A model generated the notes under the pieces. That model made no database searches. It had not been told where the DNA came from and saw nothing but the letters and a program-made list of their open reading frames with translations. Shown in pieces: positions 17,389 to 27,113 of a stretch of DNA of 64,000 bases (position 1 is the first letter of the stretch; each line of letters begins with the position of its first letter). The stretch spans positions 100,831 through 164,830 of the forward strand of contig NZ_FUXB01000010.1 in the NCBI RefSeq assembly GCF_900167345.1, given 5' to 3'. Both the position numbers and the translations under genes were made by a program. This DNA is from Vibrio cincinnatiensis DSM 19608 (GTDB taxonomy: Bacteria > Pseudomonadota > Gammaproteobacteria > Enterobacterales > Vibrionaceae).

Positions 17389-19824
17389 ATGTCCACATCA
17401 ATAATAAAAAAACTATTTACACGCCGTGAATTCATTCAGAGCTCTGTCGTGGCTTCTGGTGCCGCCGTTGCGGCCAGTTCAATCAGTTTGCCATTTAATG
17501 CCTTGGCGGCTAAAAGTGAAATGCCTTCGAGTGAAGAGCAGATCCGTTACAGTGCTTGCTTGGTGAACTGTGGTAGTCGTTGTCCATTTAAAGTACATGT
17601 TCGTGAGGGCGTGGCGGTCAAAATTTCCCCAGAAGATGGGGTAAATGAGGCCATTTTTGGTCAACACCAAATTCGTCCTTGCTTGCGTGGGCGCTCTGCC
17701 CGTTTTCGTACCTATAACCCCGATCGTTTGAAGTACCCAATGAAGAGAGTGGGTCAACGCGGTGAAGGTAAATTCAAACGCATCAGTTGGGATGAAGCAA
17801 CCACTATTGTGGCCAATGAACTGCAACGAGTGATCAGCACTTATGGTAATGAAGCGATTTATTATCAATATGGCAGTGGAACAACAGGGGCAAACTTACA
17901 AGGGCGTAATACCTGTAAGCGCCTGCTGAATTTAGCCGGCGGCTTTTTGGATATGCACAATACCTATTCCGAAGCGCAGCTTAACCGAATTCAACCATTT
18001 GTTTTTGGACAAGCGGGGAATATCTATGGCACTGAGCAACAAACCTTATTTGCTGAGATCAAACATTCCGATTTAGTGGTGATGTTTGGCCAAAACTTGG
18101 CTGAAACTCGTATGTCTGGCGGTGGACAGATTGCGGAAATTTACCATGCACTGGAGCAAAGTGGCGCTAGGGTTATTTTGATTGATCCTCGTCGTACCGA
18201 CAGTGTGACCGCATTTAATGCCGAATGGTTACCAATTCGTCCCGGAACGGATGCGGCATTGGTGGCGGCCATTGGGCATACCTTGATTAAAGAAAATCTG
18301 CTCGATGAGGCCATGCTTAACCAATATACCGTCGGTTGGAGTGAAGAAACCTTACCTGCCAGTGCGCCAGCGAACTCATCCTATAAAGCTTATATTCTTG
18401 GGCTTGGTGAAGATAAGATCGAAAAAACACCAGAATGGGCTGAAGCGTTAACCGAAATTCCGGCCCAACGTATTCGTGAATTGGCACGTGAAATTGCAGG
18501 AGCCAAAGCGGCCTGGATCTCTCAAGGGTGGGGTGTTCAGCGAACTCAAAATGGTGAACATGCTTCTCGTGCAATTATGATGCTACCTATTATGACTGGG
18601 CAGTTTGGTCGCCCTGGCACCAATATTGGTACTTGGGGAGGCAGTGTTAACTATCCGCTGGCAGGGCTGGCGATTCCAAACCCCGTCAAAGTCTCCATTC
18701 CTTGTTTCAGTTGGCTAGATGCCATTACTCGCGGCACGGAAATGACGGCAGAGAAAGATTATGTTCAAGGCCGAGATCGATTAGCCACCAATGTGAAATT
18801 TCTTTGGAATTATGCCTCGAACGTAACCGCTAACCAGCATTCGGATCTCAACCAAGTCGATAAAGTGCTGCGCGATGAATCTTTATGTGAATTTATTCTG
18901 GTTTGGGATAACCACATGACCGCTTCAGCGAAGTATGCCGATTTATTACTACCGGATGTTTCAACCTTAGAATCCGATGAGTTGATCAATAACTCATACC
19001 AATCTGGCTCGTATCACTATTTAGTACGTCTACAAAAAGCCATTGAGCCGATGTGGGAGAACCGTCCAACTTATGATGTGTTAGCTGACATTGCCGAAAA
19101 AATGGGCATTAAAGAGGCCTTTACTGAGGGACGGAGTTATCAAGAGTGGATCGAACATGCTTATAACCAAGTTCGCAAGCAAGAGCCTCATCTTCCGCCA
19201 TTTGCAGAAACCGATGGTATGGGAGTGATTGATCGCCGAGTGGCAGATAGCAGTCAGCATATTGCGCTGAAAGCATTTCGTGATAACCCTCAGCAGCATC
19301 CATTAAAAACGCCATCAGGTAAAATTGAAATCTACTCTGAGCAGTTAGCTGAATTGGCGATGAAGTGGGAATTACTACCGGGTGATAAAATCTCCGCCAT
19401 TCCGGAATATTGGCCCGCCGTTGAAGGTATTGAAGATAAGCCCATGTTAAGTAAGTACCCCTTACAGTTGACAGGCTTTCATACTAAAGGTCATTGCCAC
19501 TCAACCTATTCATCGGTCGCGCAATTGAAAGAAGCTGCGCCCGATGTGTTATGGATGAATCCTATTGATGCACAAGCCCGAGGTATTCACACGGATGATT
19601 TTGTCGAAGTGTTTAATGATCGTGGACGGTTAAGAATTAAAGCCAAAGTTTCACCGCGCATTATGCCGGGGGTAACGGCGATGCCAGAAGGGGCATGGGC
19701 TCAGACCAATAAAGAAGGCGTGGATGTTGGTGGTTGTATTAACCGTTTGACCTCTCTACGACCAACGGCTTTAGCTAAAGGTAACCCACAACACACGAAC
19801 TTGGTCGACGTTAAGCGCATCTAG
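17389..19824 (+). CDS. dmsA: Anaerobic dimethyl sulfoxide reductase chain A
   Basis: Molybdopterin catalytic subunit that reduces DMSO and related S- or N-oxides as a terminal electron acceptor. At 811 residues it is full length. A twin-arginine signal (FTRREFIQSSVVASGAAVAAS) leads, then the FS0 cluster cysteines CLVNCGSRCPF...CLRGR (~58-97). NTYSEAQ holds the probable serine ligand to Mo. The C-terminal half carries LLLPDVSTLESDE and the AKGNPQHTNLV end typical of DmsA. I use ATG 17389 after GGAGGG, not the upstream frame start, because the Tat signal then begins correctly. First gene of dmsABC. Confidence 0.95.
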   Translation: MSTSIIKKLFTRREFIQSSVVASGAAVAASSISLPFNALAAKSEMPSSEEQIRYSACLVNCGSRCPFKVHVREGVAVKISPEDGVNEAIFGQHQIRPCLRGRSARFRTYNPDRLKYPMKRVGQRGEGKFKRISWDEATTIVANELQRVISTYGNEAIYYQYGSGTTGANLQGRNTCKRLLNLAGGFLDMHNTYSEAQLNRIQPFVFGQAGNIYGTEQQTLFAEIKHSDLVVMFGQNLAETRMSGGGQIAEIYHALEQSGARVILIDPRRTDSVTAFNAEWLPIRPGTDAALVAAIGHTLIKENLLDEAMLNQYTVGWSEETLPASAPANSSYKAYILGLGEDKIEKTPEWAEALTEIPAQRIRELAREIAGAKAAWISQGWGVQRTQNGEHASRAIMMLPIMTGQFGRPGTNIGTWGGSVNYPLAGLAIPNPVKVSIPCFSWLDAITRGTEMTAEKDYVQGRDRLATNVKFLWNYASNVTANQHSDLNQVDKVLRDESLCEFILVWDNHMTASAKYADLLLPDVSTLESDELINNSYQSGSYHYLVRLQKAIEPMWENRPTYDVLADIAEKMGIKEAFTEGRSYQEWIEHAYNQVRKQEPHLPPFAETDGMGVIDRRVADSSQHIALKAFRDNPQQHPLKTPSGKIEIYSEQLAELAMKWELLPGDKISAIPEYWPAVEGIEDKPMLSKYPLQLTGFHTKGHCHSTYSSVAQLKEAAPDVLWMNPIDAQARGIHTDDFVEVFNDRGRLRIKAKVSPRIMPGVTAMPEGAWAQTNKEGVDVGGCINRLTSLRPTALAKGNPQHTNLVDVKRI

Positions 19825-19834
19825 GAGATTTTAA

Positions 19835-20452
19835 ATGAAACAATACGGCTTTTTTGTCGACTCATCCAAATGTACTGGCTGTAAAACTTGCCAAATCAGT
19901 TGTAAAGATGAGAAGGCACTCGAAGTAGGCCCCAAATATCGCCGCGTGTATGAATACGGTGGGGGTGACTGGCAAAAAGTAGGAAATGCGTGGAAACAAG
20001 ATACTTTCAATTACTATTTGTCTATTTCTTGTAACCACTGTGCGGATCCCGCTTGTGTAAAAGGCTGCCCAACGGGAGCGATGCATAAACGCCAAGAAGA
20101 TGGGTTAGTGGTGGTGGATCAAGAGGTTTGTATCGGCTGTCGTTACTGTGAAATGCGCTGTCCTTATGGGGCTCCTCAGTTCGATGAGCAGAAGAAAGTG
20201 ATGTCAAAATGTGATGGTTGCTATCAGCGTGTTGCACAAGGGCTGAAACCGGTTTGTGTTGAATCTTGCCCGCAACGGGCGCTCGATTTTGATGAGATTG
20301 AGATTCTACGAGCTAAATATGGGAATACCAATGCGGTTGCACCATTGCCTGATCCTCGATTAACCAAGCCAAGTTTAGTGATTAAAGCCCATGCCGATGC
20401 GCGAATGTCGGGCGATACCACCGGCGCTATTCAAAATCCATCAGAGGTTTAA
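19835..20452 (+). CDS. dmsB: Dimethyl sulfoxide reductase iron-sulfur subunit B
   Basis: A 205-residue electron-transfer subunit that passes electrons from DmsC to DmsA. Four [4Fe-4S] cysteine groups are visible: CTGCKTCQISC, CNHCADPACVKGCPTGA, CIGCRYCEMRCPYGAP and CDGCYQR...CVESCPQRAL. It lies 10 bases after dmsA with AGGAG 8 bases before ATG, and 3 bases before dmsC, a clear operon. Confidence 0.96.
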   Translation: MKQYGFFVDSSKCTGCKTCQISCKDEKALEVGPKYRRVYEYGGGDWQKVGNAWKQDTFNYYLSISCNHCADPACVKGCPTGAMHKRQEDGLVVVDQEVCIGCRYCEMRCPYGAPQFDEQKKVMSKCDGCYQRVAQGLKPVCVESCPQRALDFDEIEILRAKYGNTNAVAPLPDPRLTKPSLVIKAHADARMSGDTTGAIQNPSEV

Positions 20453-20455
20453 ACG

Positions 20456-21268
20456 ATGCATGAATTACCTTTAGTTTTCTTTACCGTTTTAGGCCAGACT
20501 GCGGTTGGCATGATGTTGCTAGCATGGATTGCTGGCTTAATCGGGCAAATTACGCCCTCTCAACGGCATAAAATTAACCTGATTGGGTTAATTTTATTTG
20601 CGATAGGTATGGCGATTGGTGGCTTACACATGGGGCAGCCACAGCGGGCATTTAACTTACTATTTGGCTTATTACGTTCACCCATGAGTAATGAAATTGT
20701 ACTCAGTGGCCTCTATTTTGGCTGTGCTTTGTTAACCGTTGCACTGAGTTTTCCTCGCGTACGTGAAATCGTAAAAATAAAGGCTAGGCTCACCATTTCC
20801 GACTCACTGCATCAAGGTTTAAATGGTTTAGCGGTATTACTGGGTTTAGTGTTTGCTTGGTCAATTACTCAGGTTTACCAATTAGAGACCGTTCCTGCGT
20901 GGAATAGTTACTATACCTCATTACATTTATGGTTGACGGTGCTGATTTCGGGTGGAATGGGCGCTTTAGCGTTAGGGGTTTATCGGCTTGGCAGCTTAGC
21001 GGTCATTGTGGGAACGATAACCGCTATTGCTACGCGTTCTGGCTACATGGGCTTTTTGAATGAACGCGTTCCCCATTTAGTGAGTGCACAAGAACCATTC
21101 TGGTTTATTTACCTTGCCGCGGTCATTCTGGCGCTGCTGGCCGCCGTATTAGGCGGTTTGAAAAAACAGCAAGTCAAACCTGTGCTATTGGGCAGCGCTA
21201 TGCTGGTACTTGTGGGTGAATTTGCCGCTAGGATCACCTTTTATAACCTATGGTGGATAACCATGTAA
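20456..21268 (+). CDS. dmsC: Dimethyl sulfoxide reductase membrane anchor subunit C
   Basis: A 270-residue integral membrane protein with about eight hydrophobic segments, which anchors DmsAB and oxidises menaquinol. The start MHELPLVFFTVLGQTAVG is typical of DmsC, and GGLHMGQPQRAFN near 52-64 is the conserved loop with the histidine important for quinol oxidation in relatives. Follows dmsB by 3 bases. Confidence 0.94.
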   Translation: MHELPLVFFTVLGQTAVGMMLLAWIAGLIGQITPSQRHKINLIGLILFAIGMAIGGLHMGQPQRAFNLLFGLLRSPMSNEIVLSGLYFGCALLTVALSFPRVREIVKIKARLTISDSLHQGLNGLAVLLGLVFAWSITQVYQLETVPAWNSYYTSLHLWLTVLISGGMGALALGVYRLGSLAVIVGTITAIATRSGYMGFLNERVPHLVSAQEPFWFIYLAAVILALLAAVLGGLKKQQVKPVLLGSAMLVLVGEFAARITFYNLWWITM

Positions 21269-21397
21269 TCGCATGATAGGGCTATTTTTCAATAAATAAC
21301 CTATTGTTCAATGAGTGAAATATGAACATTCAGCCTGTGCTTAGTCATGAAAATTGAGGAGTAACAGGCTGATTTTTTCGAATAGAAAGGAGAGCTT

Positions 21398-21988
21398 ATG
21401 TTAGCGGTGGTTCCTCGAGTTTTAGGTAGCTTATTTTACTACCCACCACACAGCGTGCCGGCTTTGTCTGCTCAGCAAGATTTGCCGTCTTTAGCTGAGT
21501 ACTTTTCTTGGGCAAATCCAGTACAAATTCATACTTTGTGCCAAGCATTACCGGAGCCTCAGTTAGAGCAATTTAGCCTGTTATTTGAAGGGATCGGGGA
21601 GATGCCAGCTCCGCCCTGGGGATCGGTGTATTTAGATCCAGAACAGATTGTCATGGGAGAGAGCACCCTCGCTTATCGCCAATTTTTGCAACAACACAGT
21701 ATTGAAGTGCAACTCGCCAATCATGAGCCTGAAGATCAGTTTGGGTTGATGCTATTGGCATTGGCACATTTTCTTGAGCAAGAGCAAGATAGTGCAGCAT
21801 TAGCCTTGCTAACCGATCACCTATTGCCATGGGCTGACCAATATTTACAGCAATTAAAGTCCGCTTGCTCAGAGACGGATTTTTATTATGGTTTGGCCAT
21901 CATTGCAGAATGTTTTTTAACGCAGTTAAAAGCTCATGCAAGCGATAAGTCTTCATTTTCTCATGAAGGTATCGTAACCGAATGCTGA
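21398..21988 (+). CDS. dmsD: TorD/DmsD-family molybdoenzyme chaperone
   Basis: A 196-residue cytoplasmic chaperone that binds the Tat signal of DmsA until its cofactor is loaded. It is largely helical, with the family motif PAPPWGSVYLDPE (~70-82) and the later EPEDQFGLMLLALAHFLE. A strong AAAGGAGAG precedes ATG. A 129-base gap after dmsC suggests it may have its own promoter. Its last 28 bases overlap the convergent olsF 3' end. Assignment as DmsD rather than TorD rests on the dms neighbours. Confidence 0.85.
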   Translation: MLAVVPRVLGSLFYYPPHSVPALSAQQDLPSLAEYFSWANPVQIHTLCQALPEPQLEQFSLLFEGIGEMPAPPWGSVYLDPEQIVMGESTLAYRQFLQQHSIEVQLANHEPEDQFGLMLLALAHFLEQEQDSAALALLTDHLLPWADQYLQQLKSACSETDFYYGLAIIAECFLTQLKAHASDKSSFSHEGIVTEC

Positions 21989-23730
21989 CTGAAGTATGCC
22001 ATGGCTTGTTCTTTTCCCATATAACGTGCGAGCGTTTGCCATGGCACTTGCCGTAAATCGACCACGATGAGGCCGTCTAGAGAGTCATTAAAATCTGGGT
22101 CAACATTAAAACAGGCAAGCTTGCCATTGAGCCCGAGATATTGACGCAGTAAAACAGGGATCCCTTTTCCTTCATCAATGCGTGCAATGACACGTGTCAG
22201 CAATTGTAAATCGGCTAAGGCTGAGAGTAAGCTTGCATTCCATGGCATCGGTGTCGTTGAGCTGAGAGGGTGACTAGCTCGGACCAACTCGGCTTGTGCT
22301 TGATCATAATAGTGCAACGTCATGGTGTCGGCTAATAGCTGACGAGTGAGTTCACTGTAGTCGCTACTGATACTCACTGGGCCAAATAGATGAGTATATT
22401 GTGGGTTTCTATACACATAGGTTGCAATTCCTTTCCACAATAGCAATAGGGGAGCGACACTTTTTTGATAGGTGATATCAATAACAGAACGCCCCATTTC
22501 AATGGATTTACCCATCGGTTGTAAAAAACGTGAATCATAATGAAACAACGTGCTGGTGTAGAGCCCATTTATTCCCTTTCTCGGTAGGATCGTATCCACC
22601 AATCCGAGGCGATAAGCCCCAACCACAGCCTGCTTAGCGTGATCCCAAATAAACAGATGAAGGTAGTCTCGATCAAAATGATCCAAGTCCAGCGCGAGCC
22701 CCGTTCCTTCACCGACATGGCGAAAATTAATTTCTCGTATTCTACCTATCTCATGCAAGATCGCTGGAATCTGCTCTGCATTGGCGCAGTAGACGCTAAA
22801 ATCTTGATGATCTAATAAATGACATTCATCGGGAAGCCGCGTGATATCTTGCTGTAGGAACGAGCTGGGGATGGCGTCAACGACAGGAGGCAAGGTTCGA
22901 TCTTGTTGCGTTTTATTACGAGAGAGGGTATTCGTGTTTTGCAGTAAATAGGTATTTAAGCGTAAATAATTGATGAGGGTGTGGTCTTCTAACTGATGAA
23001 TCTCTTTAAACGTAATCACTTCTCCGATAAACAGTTCAATACATTGCTGCTTCTTATTGAGCAATTCACGCCCCAGCAGCAGTGTCCGCAGTAGTGGGTG
23101 TATCTTTCCTGCCATATAAAAGCGTTTAGAATTTTGACCATCAATATAAATAGGAACAACGTTAGCCTGATGCTTTTTGATTAGACGACTGACGGAGTGG
23201 CTCCATTCTCGGTCTTCCAGCCGCTTCTGTTTGTGGTCAACCCAGTGGGAAACCTCTCCTGCCGGAAAGATAAGCAGTACGCCACCTTGAGCAAGGTGCT
23301 TGTGCGCTTGACGTAAGGCGATCACATTGGTGTTATTGGTGGCTCCCTCGGTAAAGACATCCACGCCGATAAACAGGGCATCAAGTTCTGGCACGGTTTT
23401 TAAATAGTGATTTGCCAAAATTTTCACATCGCTGCGTCTTGCCAGCAATAACTTCGCTAAGATAATGCCTTCTACACAGCCTAATGGATGGTTGGCAACC
23501 ACCACCGTAGCCCCGGTTTCTGGGAGATGGGAAAGTGCCCCTTTACGGACTTGATAATCAATCCCTAAAACATCAAGTGTAAAGCGTAAAAATTGTTCCG
23601 TAGTACAGAGCGCTGGTCGTTGAGCATAAAATTCATCCAGTTTGCTCAGGCCGGTTGCCCACTCTGCAAAGTGTTCGGCAAGGCCAAAAGGGGTTTTTCT
23701 GGGTAGCTTAAACGGGCTAGTGGGTAGCAT
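21961..23730 (-). CDS. olsF: Bifunctional ornithine lipid synthase OlsF
   Basis: 589 residues with two acyltransferase domains. The N-terminal half (~60-260) is PlsC/OlsA-like with VVANHPLGCVEG (an H-x4-E variant of HX4D) and FPAGEVSH. The C-terminal half (~300-480) is OlsB-like (GNAT/acyl-ornithine synthase: EIGRIREINFRHVGEGTG, GAYRLG, SIEMGRSVI). OlsF enzymes with this order make ornithine lipids, phosphorus-free membrane lipids used under phosphate limitation. V. cholerae has a homologue near glmS that older annotation calls hemolysin. No clear Pho box is seen, but a hairpin covers its translation start. Confidence 0.85.
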   Translation of the reverse strand: MLPTSPFKLPRKTPFGLAEHFAEWATGLSKLDEFYAQRPALCTTEQFLRFTLDVLGIDYQVRKGALSHLPETGATVVVANHPLGCVEGIILAKLLLARRSDVKILANHYLKTVPELDALFIGVDVFTEGATNNTNVIALRQAHKHLAQGGVLLIFPAGEVSHWVDHKQKRLEDREWSHSVSRLIKKHQANVVPIYIDGQNSKRFYMAGKIHPLLRTLLLGRELLNKKQQCIELFIGEVITFKEIHQLEDHTLINYLRLNTYLLQNTNTLSRNKTQQDRTLPPVVDAIPSSFLQQDITRLPDECHLLDHQDFSVYCANAEQIPAILHEIGRIREINFRHVGEGTGLALDLDHFDRDYLHLFIWDHAKQAVVGAYRLGLVDTILPRKGINGLYTSTLFHYDSRFLQPMGKSIEMGRSVIDITYQKSVAPLLLLWKGIATYVYRNPQYTHLFGPVSISSDYSELTRQLLADTMTLHYYDQAQAELVRASHPLSSTTPMPWNASLLSALADLQLLTRVIARIDEGKGIPVLLRQYLGLNGKLACFNVDPDFNDSLDGLIVVDLRQVPWQTLARYMGKEQAMAYFSQHSVTIPS

Positions 23731-23766
23731 AACGTCCTCACAAACTTGTGCTTGTGACGTTATGCT
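23726..23766 (-). promoter_or_regulatory. Leader hairpin over the olsF start codon
   Basis: In the olsF mRNA, AGCATAACGT (genomic 23757-23766) pairs perfectly with ACGTTATGCT (23726-23735), which contains the start codon. CACAA (23752-23756) pairs with TTGTG (23739-23743) around an 8-nt loop. The only unpaired bases between the two stems are AGG (23736-23738), the Shine-Dalgarno core. The structure should block initiation unless it is opened. Confidence 0.65.
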
Positions 23767-23826
23767 AAAAGTGGTTAATGTCAGTAACGCTGCATAGCGA
23801 TGAAACTTTTGTGTCGCTGTTAAGCA

Positions 23827-24468
23827 TTAAGCAGTCAGTGCCAGCCTTAAAGCAAAGAGGACAAACAGCGAACCAATGAAGGTATTGGACATTTTGGCTA
23901 ATTTTTGATTTTGTTTCACTTTATTGGTGATGCCAAACCCAGCAAAAATCAGCACGGAAAGGTAGAGCATGCTGCATAGTTCCAGTATCGAACCCAAAAC
24001 CAAAAAAGAGAGCCCAGTGCTTTCAGCATTAAAATCGATGAATTGAATAAAGAAAGAGACGTAGAAAATGATCATTTTCGGATTCAATACACTCAGCCCC
24101 AAGGCTTTTAGGTAAAGACCTTGGTGCTTTTTGCCTACGTTATTACGTTCTATGGCTTGATCACGTTGACGGAAACTGTGAATAATGGTTTTCGCTCCAA
24201 GATAGAAGAGGTATGCCGCCCCCATATATTGGATAACATGGAAGAGCAGGGGGGAATTTTTAACGAGAGTCGCCACCCCTAAAAAAGCGAAAAAGATCAG
24301 TAAAGCATCCCCAGTAAACACGCCAAGAGCCGCTTTATACCCGCCTTTCACCCCATGTTTAGCACTGGCCGTTAATACAAAGATAGAGTTAGGGCCGGGG
24401 ACGATCACAATCAAAAAGACGCCGACTAAATAAGCCCAAAGATTAATAATTCCGATATTTTCCAACAT
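23827..24468 (-). CDS. leuE: LeuE-type amino acid exporter (RhtB/LysE family)
   Basis: A 213-residue inner-membrane protein with six hydrophobic segments. The conserved start region VIVPGPNSIFVLTASAKHG and the NPKMIIFYVSFFIQFID segment match E. coli LeuE as I remember it. LeuE exports leucine and some other amino acids. It ends 96 bases upstream of olsF on the same strand; shared transcription is possible but not shown. The exact substrate here is inferred from homology only. Confidence 0.85.
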   Translation of the reverse strand: MLENIGIINLWAYLVGVFLIVIVPGPNSIFVLTASAKHGVKGGYKAALGVFTGDALLIFFAFLGVATLVKNSPLLFHVIQYMGAAYLFYLGAKTIIHSFRQRDQAIERNNVGKKHQGLYLKALGLSVLNPKMIIFYVSFFIQFIDFNAESTGLSFLVLGSILELCSMLYLSVLIFAGFGITNKVKQNQKLAKMSNTFIGSLFVLFALRLALTA

Positions 24469-24959
24469 ACCACTCTCGCAAAAACAACATCGATAAAGTC
24501 AATGCACACCAGCGTGCGATGAGCTCATGTTTTCCATTGTTCGATGATCAATGATGTGAACAACATCGGTAATCCATCTTGTCATGGCCATTGAAAAGGG
24601 GAGGCCAGTGCACAGATGTCGAGTTACTCGATGGGGTGGCATTCAAACGGAATGTCGTCTCAATGGAGTGAGCTTGTGCGTATGATAACGTTCTTTATTA
24701 TTTTTGAAATATCTGTTTAATTATTTTCTATATTATGGTTCTTATATCTAGATAATTGCTTTAATTGTGGTTTTAATGTCTGATTTCTAGTTTTAAATTG
24801 AAGTTATATTTTGATTTTTCTTTTGGGTTTGGATGGGTGCTGTTTTTGTTCATGATTTGGATAAATCATCCAGTTTTTCGATTGTTATTGGTGGTTTTTT
24901 CTGTATTTTACTGAGTTTATAGTTGTTTTGATTTTGAATTGGCTGATTGAGTAGATGAA
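24469..24959. other. Gene-free spacer, T-rich on the plus strand
   Basis: About 490 bases without a credible frame. The part next to leuE (24469-24680) has mixed composition and presumably holds its promoter. From about 24690 to 24960 it is strongly T-rich on the plus strand with no repeat or terminator structure that I can see. It could be the decayed remains of a gene or an AT-rich H-NS target. Confidence 0.5.
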
Positions 24960-24978
24960 AGGGGAGGTGTTCTCCCCT
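24960..24978 (-). terminator. Terminator after the aminotransferase gene
   Basis: AGGGGAG and CTCCCCT form a perfect 7-bp GC-rich stem with a 5-nt loop, 10 bases beyond the stop of the minus-strand gene, followed on that strand by TTCATC. The U-tract is weak. Confidence 0.6.
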
Positions 24979-24988
24979 AAACCATCAG

Positions 24989-26137
24989 TTAATGCTGTTT
25001 TAATACGGAAGCTAAACAGTGAGCGGCTTTCATTAGTTCTTGCTCAGTTGAATTGGTGAAATTAAGCCGCAACGCCGCAGGGGCTTCATCTGGATCAGGG
25101 TAAAAAACAGGGCTAGGAACAACCGCAACCCCTTCAGCCAGTAGCTGTTTAGCCAGTTCAAAAGTGTCACACTCAGGAATGGAGAGCCAGATAAACATGC
25201 CGCCATCTATAGGGTTCAGTTCACAGCCTTCAGGTAATTCGCTTTTCAGAGCATTAAATAACACTTCATAACGTGCGCGGTATAGTGTACGAATCTGCTC
25301 TAGGTGTTCCGGAAATTTAGGGTTGGCGAGTAAGCCATGTAGCAAGGCTTGCATGGGAACACTGGAATGAAGGTCGGCCCCTTGTTTAACTTTAATCATT
25401 GGCGCTAAATAGGAGGGCAAGCCTGAAACGGCCCCTAATCTTAACCCCGGAGAGGCAATTTTAGAAAAAGAGCGCAAAACAATGGATTGATCTGGACAGA
25501 AATCAGAGACCAATGGGTAGACTTCACCGGCAAAACGTAATTCACGGTAAGGGACATCTTCCACTAAAACGACATTAAATGTTTTACAGAGTTCAGCTAC
25601 TTTTTTACGTGTATTCAAACTCCAGCTGATACCTGTGGGGTTATGAAAATCCGGGACAGCATAAAACATTTTAGGCTGTTGAGATTGGAAGCACTGTGCT
25701 AACTCTTCAAGGTTTGGTCCTTCAGGTGTTTGCGTAACCGTGACAATGTGAGCTTGAGCTAACCCAAACACTTGCATTGCACCTAAGTAGCTAGGTGCTT
25801 CCATAACAACTTTATCCGCAGGGTTAATATAAGCCCGAGCAATGAGATCTAACCCTTGCTGTGATCCTGTTGTTATCATGACCTCATGGCTTGCGGGCAG
25901 AGCAAACGCATTTTTTAGAAAGTCGATGAGTGGGCTATAACCTGCGGTTGCGCCATACTGAAAAACGTGAGGATGCTCGGCTAGCCCCACGAGTGTGGAT
26001 CGCATTAGCTCAATGGGAAAGGTTGCTTCATCCGGTAACCCTCCCGCTAAAGAGATCACCTTGCTATCACTGGCCGCCGCGAGGATTTCACGGATATAGG
26101 ATGATTTCACTTGTTGTAACGACTCTGCGATGTCCAT
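24989..26137 (-). CDS. PLP-dependent aminotransferase (class I/II, LysN/2-aminoadipate type)
   Basis: A 382-residue fold-type I aminotransferase. SLAGGLPDE near 27-35, TTGSQQGLDLI near 83-93, PDFHNPTGI near 165-173, and the PLP lysine in RSFSKIASPGLRLG near 225-238 are all present. I start at ATG 26137 after AGGAATC; the longer frame to 26221 adds a leader without family similarity. Relatives transfer amino groups among aromatic, branched or 2-aminoadipate substrates; the donor here is unknown. It is divergent from an AraC/GyrI-like regulator that probably controls it. Confidence 0.88.
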   Translation of the reverse strand: MDIAESLQQVKSSYIREILAAASDSKVISLAGGLPDEATFPIELMRSTLVGLAEHPHVFQYGATAGYSPLIDFLKNAFALPASHEVMITTGSQQGLDLIARAYINPADKVVMEAPSYLGAMQVFGLAQAHIVTVTQTPEGPNLEELAQCFQSQQPKMFYAVPDFHNPTGISWSLNTRKKVAELCKTFNVVLVEDVPYRELRFAGEVYPLVSDFCPDQSIVLRSFSKIASPGLRLGAVSGLPSYLAPMIKVKQGADLHSSVPMQALLHGLLANPKFPEHLEQIRTLYRARYEVLFNALKSELPEGCELNPIDGGMFIWLSIPECDTFELAKQLLAEGVAVVPSPVFYPDPDEAPAALRLNFTNSTEQELMKAAHCLASVLKQH

Positions 26138-26243
26138 GTTTGATTCCTGTATTCTATTTTTATGCCTCGCATAGTACGATTGGTAGCATAAAATTGTTTG
26201 TCCATTTATGCTCAAGTGCATCTTTATGGGTATTATTTAACCG

Positions 26244-27113
26244 ATGAATTCACAGCATGTTTCGCGTATCAATGATGTTCTTTATTACATTCATCAAGAT
26301 ATTGCGAATGACTTGTCAGCAAAGAAATTAGCCGACTTAGCCGCATATTCAGAACAACATTTTCACCGTGTTTTTAAACGTGTTGTGGGGGAAGCCGTAC
26401 ACCAATATATCCGCCGAACACGAATGGAGTATGCTGCCAACCAATTAATGTTTGATGCACAAACTCCGGTTATTGATATTGCAAACAAATGCGGATTTAG
26501 CTCACTTTCTTCTTTTTCTAAAGCATTTAAAGCAGAGTTTCAGGTCGCTCCGGGCCAATGGCGGCATGGAGAAGGGATTTCGTCAACACGAGCACCTATC
26601 CAGGATAGCGATGTGGCGGAAGGCTATCGACGAGTGGCCAATCTTATTTTACCAAGGCCAAAAATCATAGAAACTCAGCCTCGCTTGACGGCTTATATCC
26701 GGCATCAAGGTTATAATCGTTCGATTCGTGACTCTTGGAATGCATTAATTCATTGGGCGAAGGAAGAACAGCGAGATATGACTCAGCAGTTTGGACTCCA
26801 CCATTCAAACCCCGCTTGGGTTGAATTAGATAAATGTCGTTATGTCGCCTGCTTGGAAATTCATAAACCAGTAAAATTGAGAGGGGTGGTGAACCAGTTA
26901 ACGATCCCCGGCGGCTTACATGCGGTATTTCGGCTGCAAGGTCGTTATGGCGAATTATTACCTCAAGTGAGCCAGATTTTTGAAAAGTGGTTGCCTCAAT
27001 CACGTTATAAATTGCGCTCAACTCCTGCTTATGTTCACTATCATAAAAATCATTTTCTCAGCCTTGATGAACGATTTGAAATTGACTTCTATCTGCCGAT
27101 CAGCATTTTTTGA
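26244..27113 (+). CDS. AraC-family regulator with GyrI-like effector domain
   Basis: 289 residues. Unusually for AraC proteins but usual for this subfamily (Rob/SoxS-like), the double helix-turn-helix is N-terminal (~8-105; LADLAAYSEQHFHRVFKRVV and IANKCGFSSLSSFSKAFKAEF). A GyrI-like small-molecule-binding domain follows (~135-289; CRYVACLEI, FEIDFYLPI). It is divergent from the aminotransferase gene. The 3' end overlaps the hipA remnant by 14 bases. Confidence 0.85.
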   Translation: MNSQHVSRINDVLYYIHQDIANDLSAKKLADLAAYSEQHFHRVFKRVVGEAVHQYIRRTRMEYAANQLMFDAQTPVIDIANKCGFSSLSSFSKAFKAEFQVAPGQWRHGEGISSTRAPIQDSDVAEGYRRVANLILPRPKIIETQPRLTAYIRHQGYNRSIRDSWNALIHWAKEEQRDMTQQFGLHHSNPAWVELDKCRYVACLEIHKPVKLRGVVNQLTIPGGLHAVFRLQGRYGELLPQVSQIFEKWLPQSRYKLRSTPAYVHYHKNHFLSLDERFEIDFYLPISIF

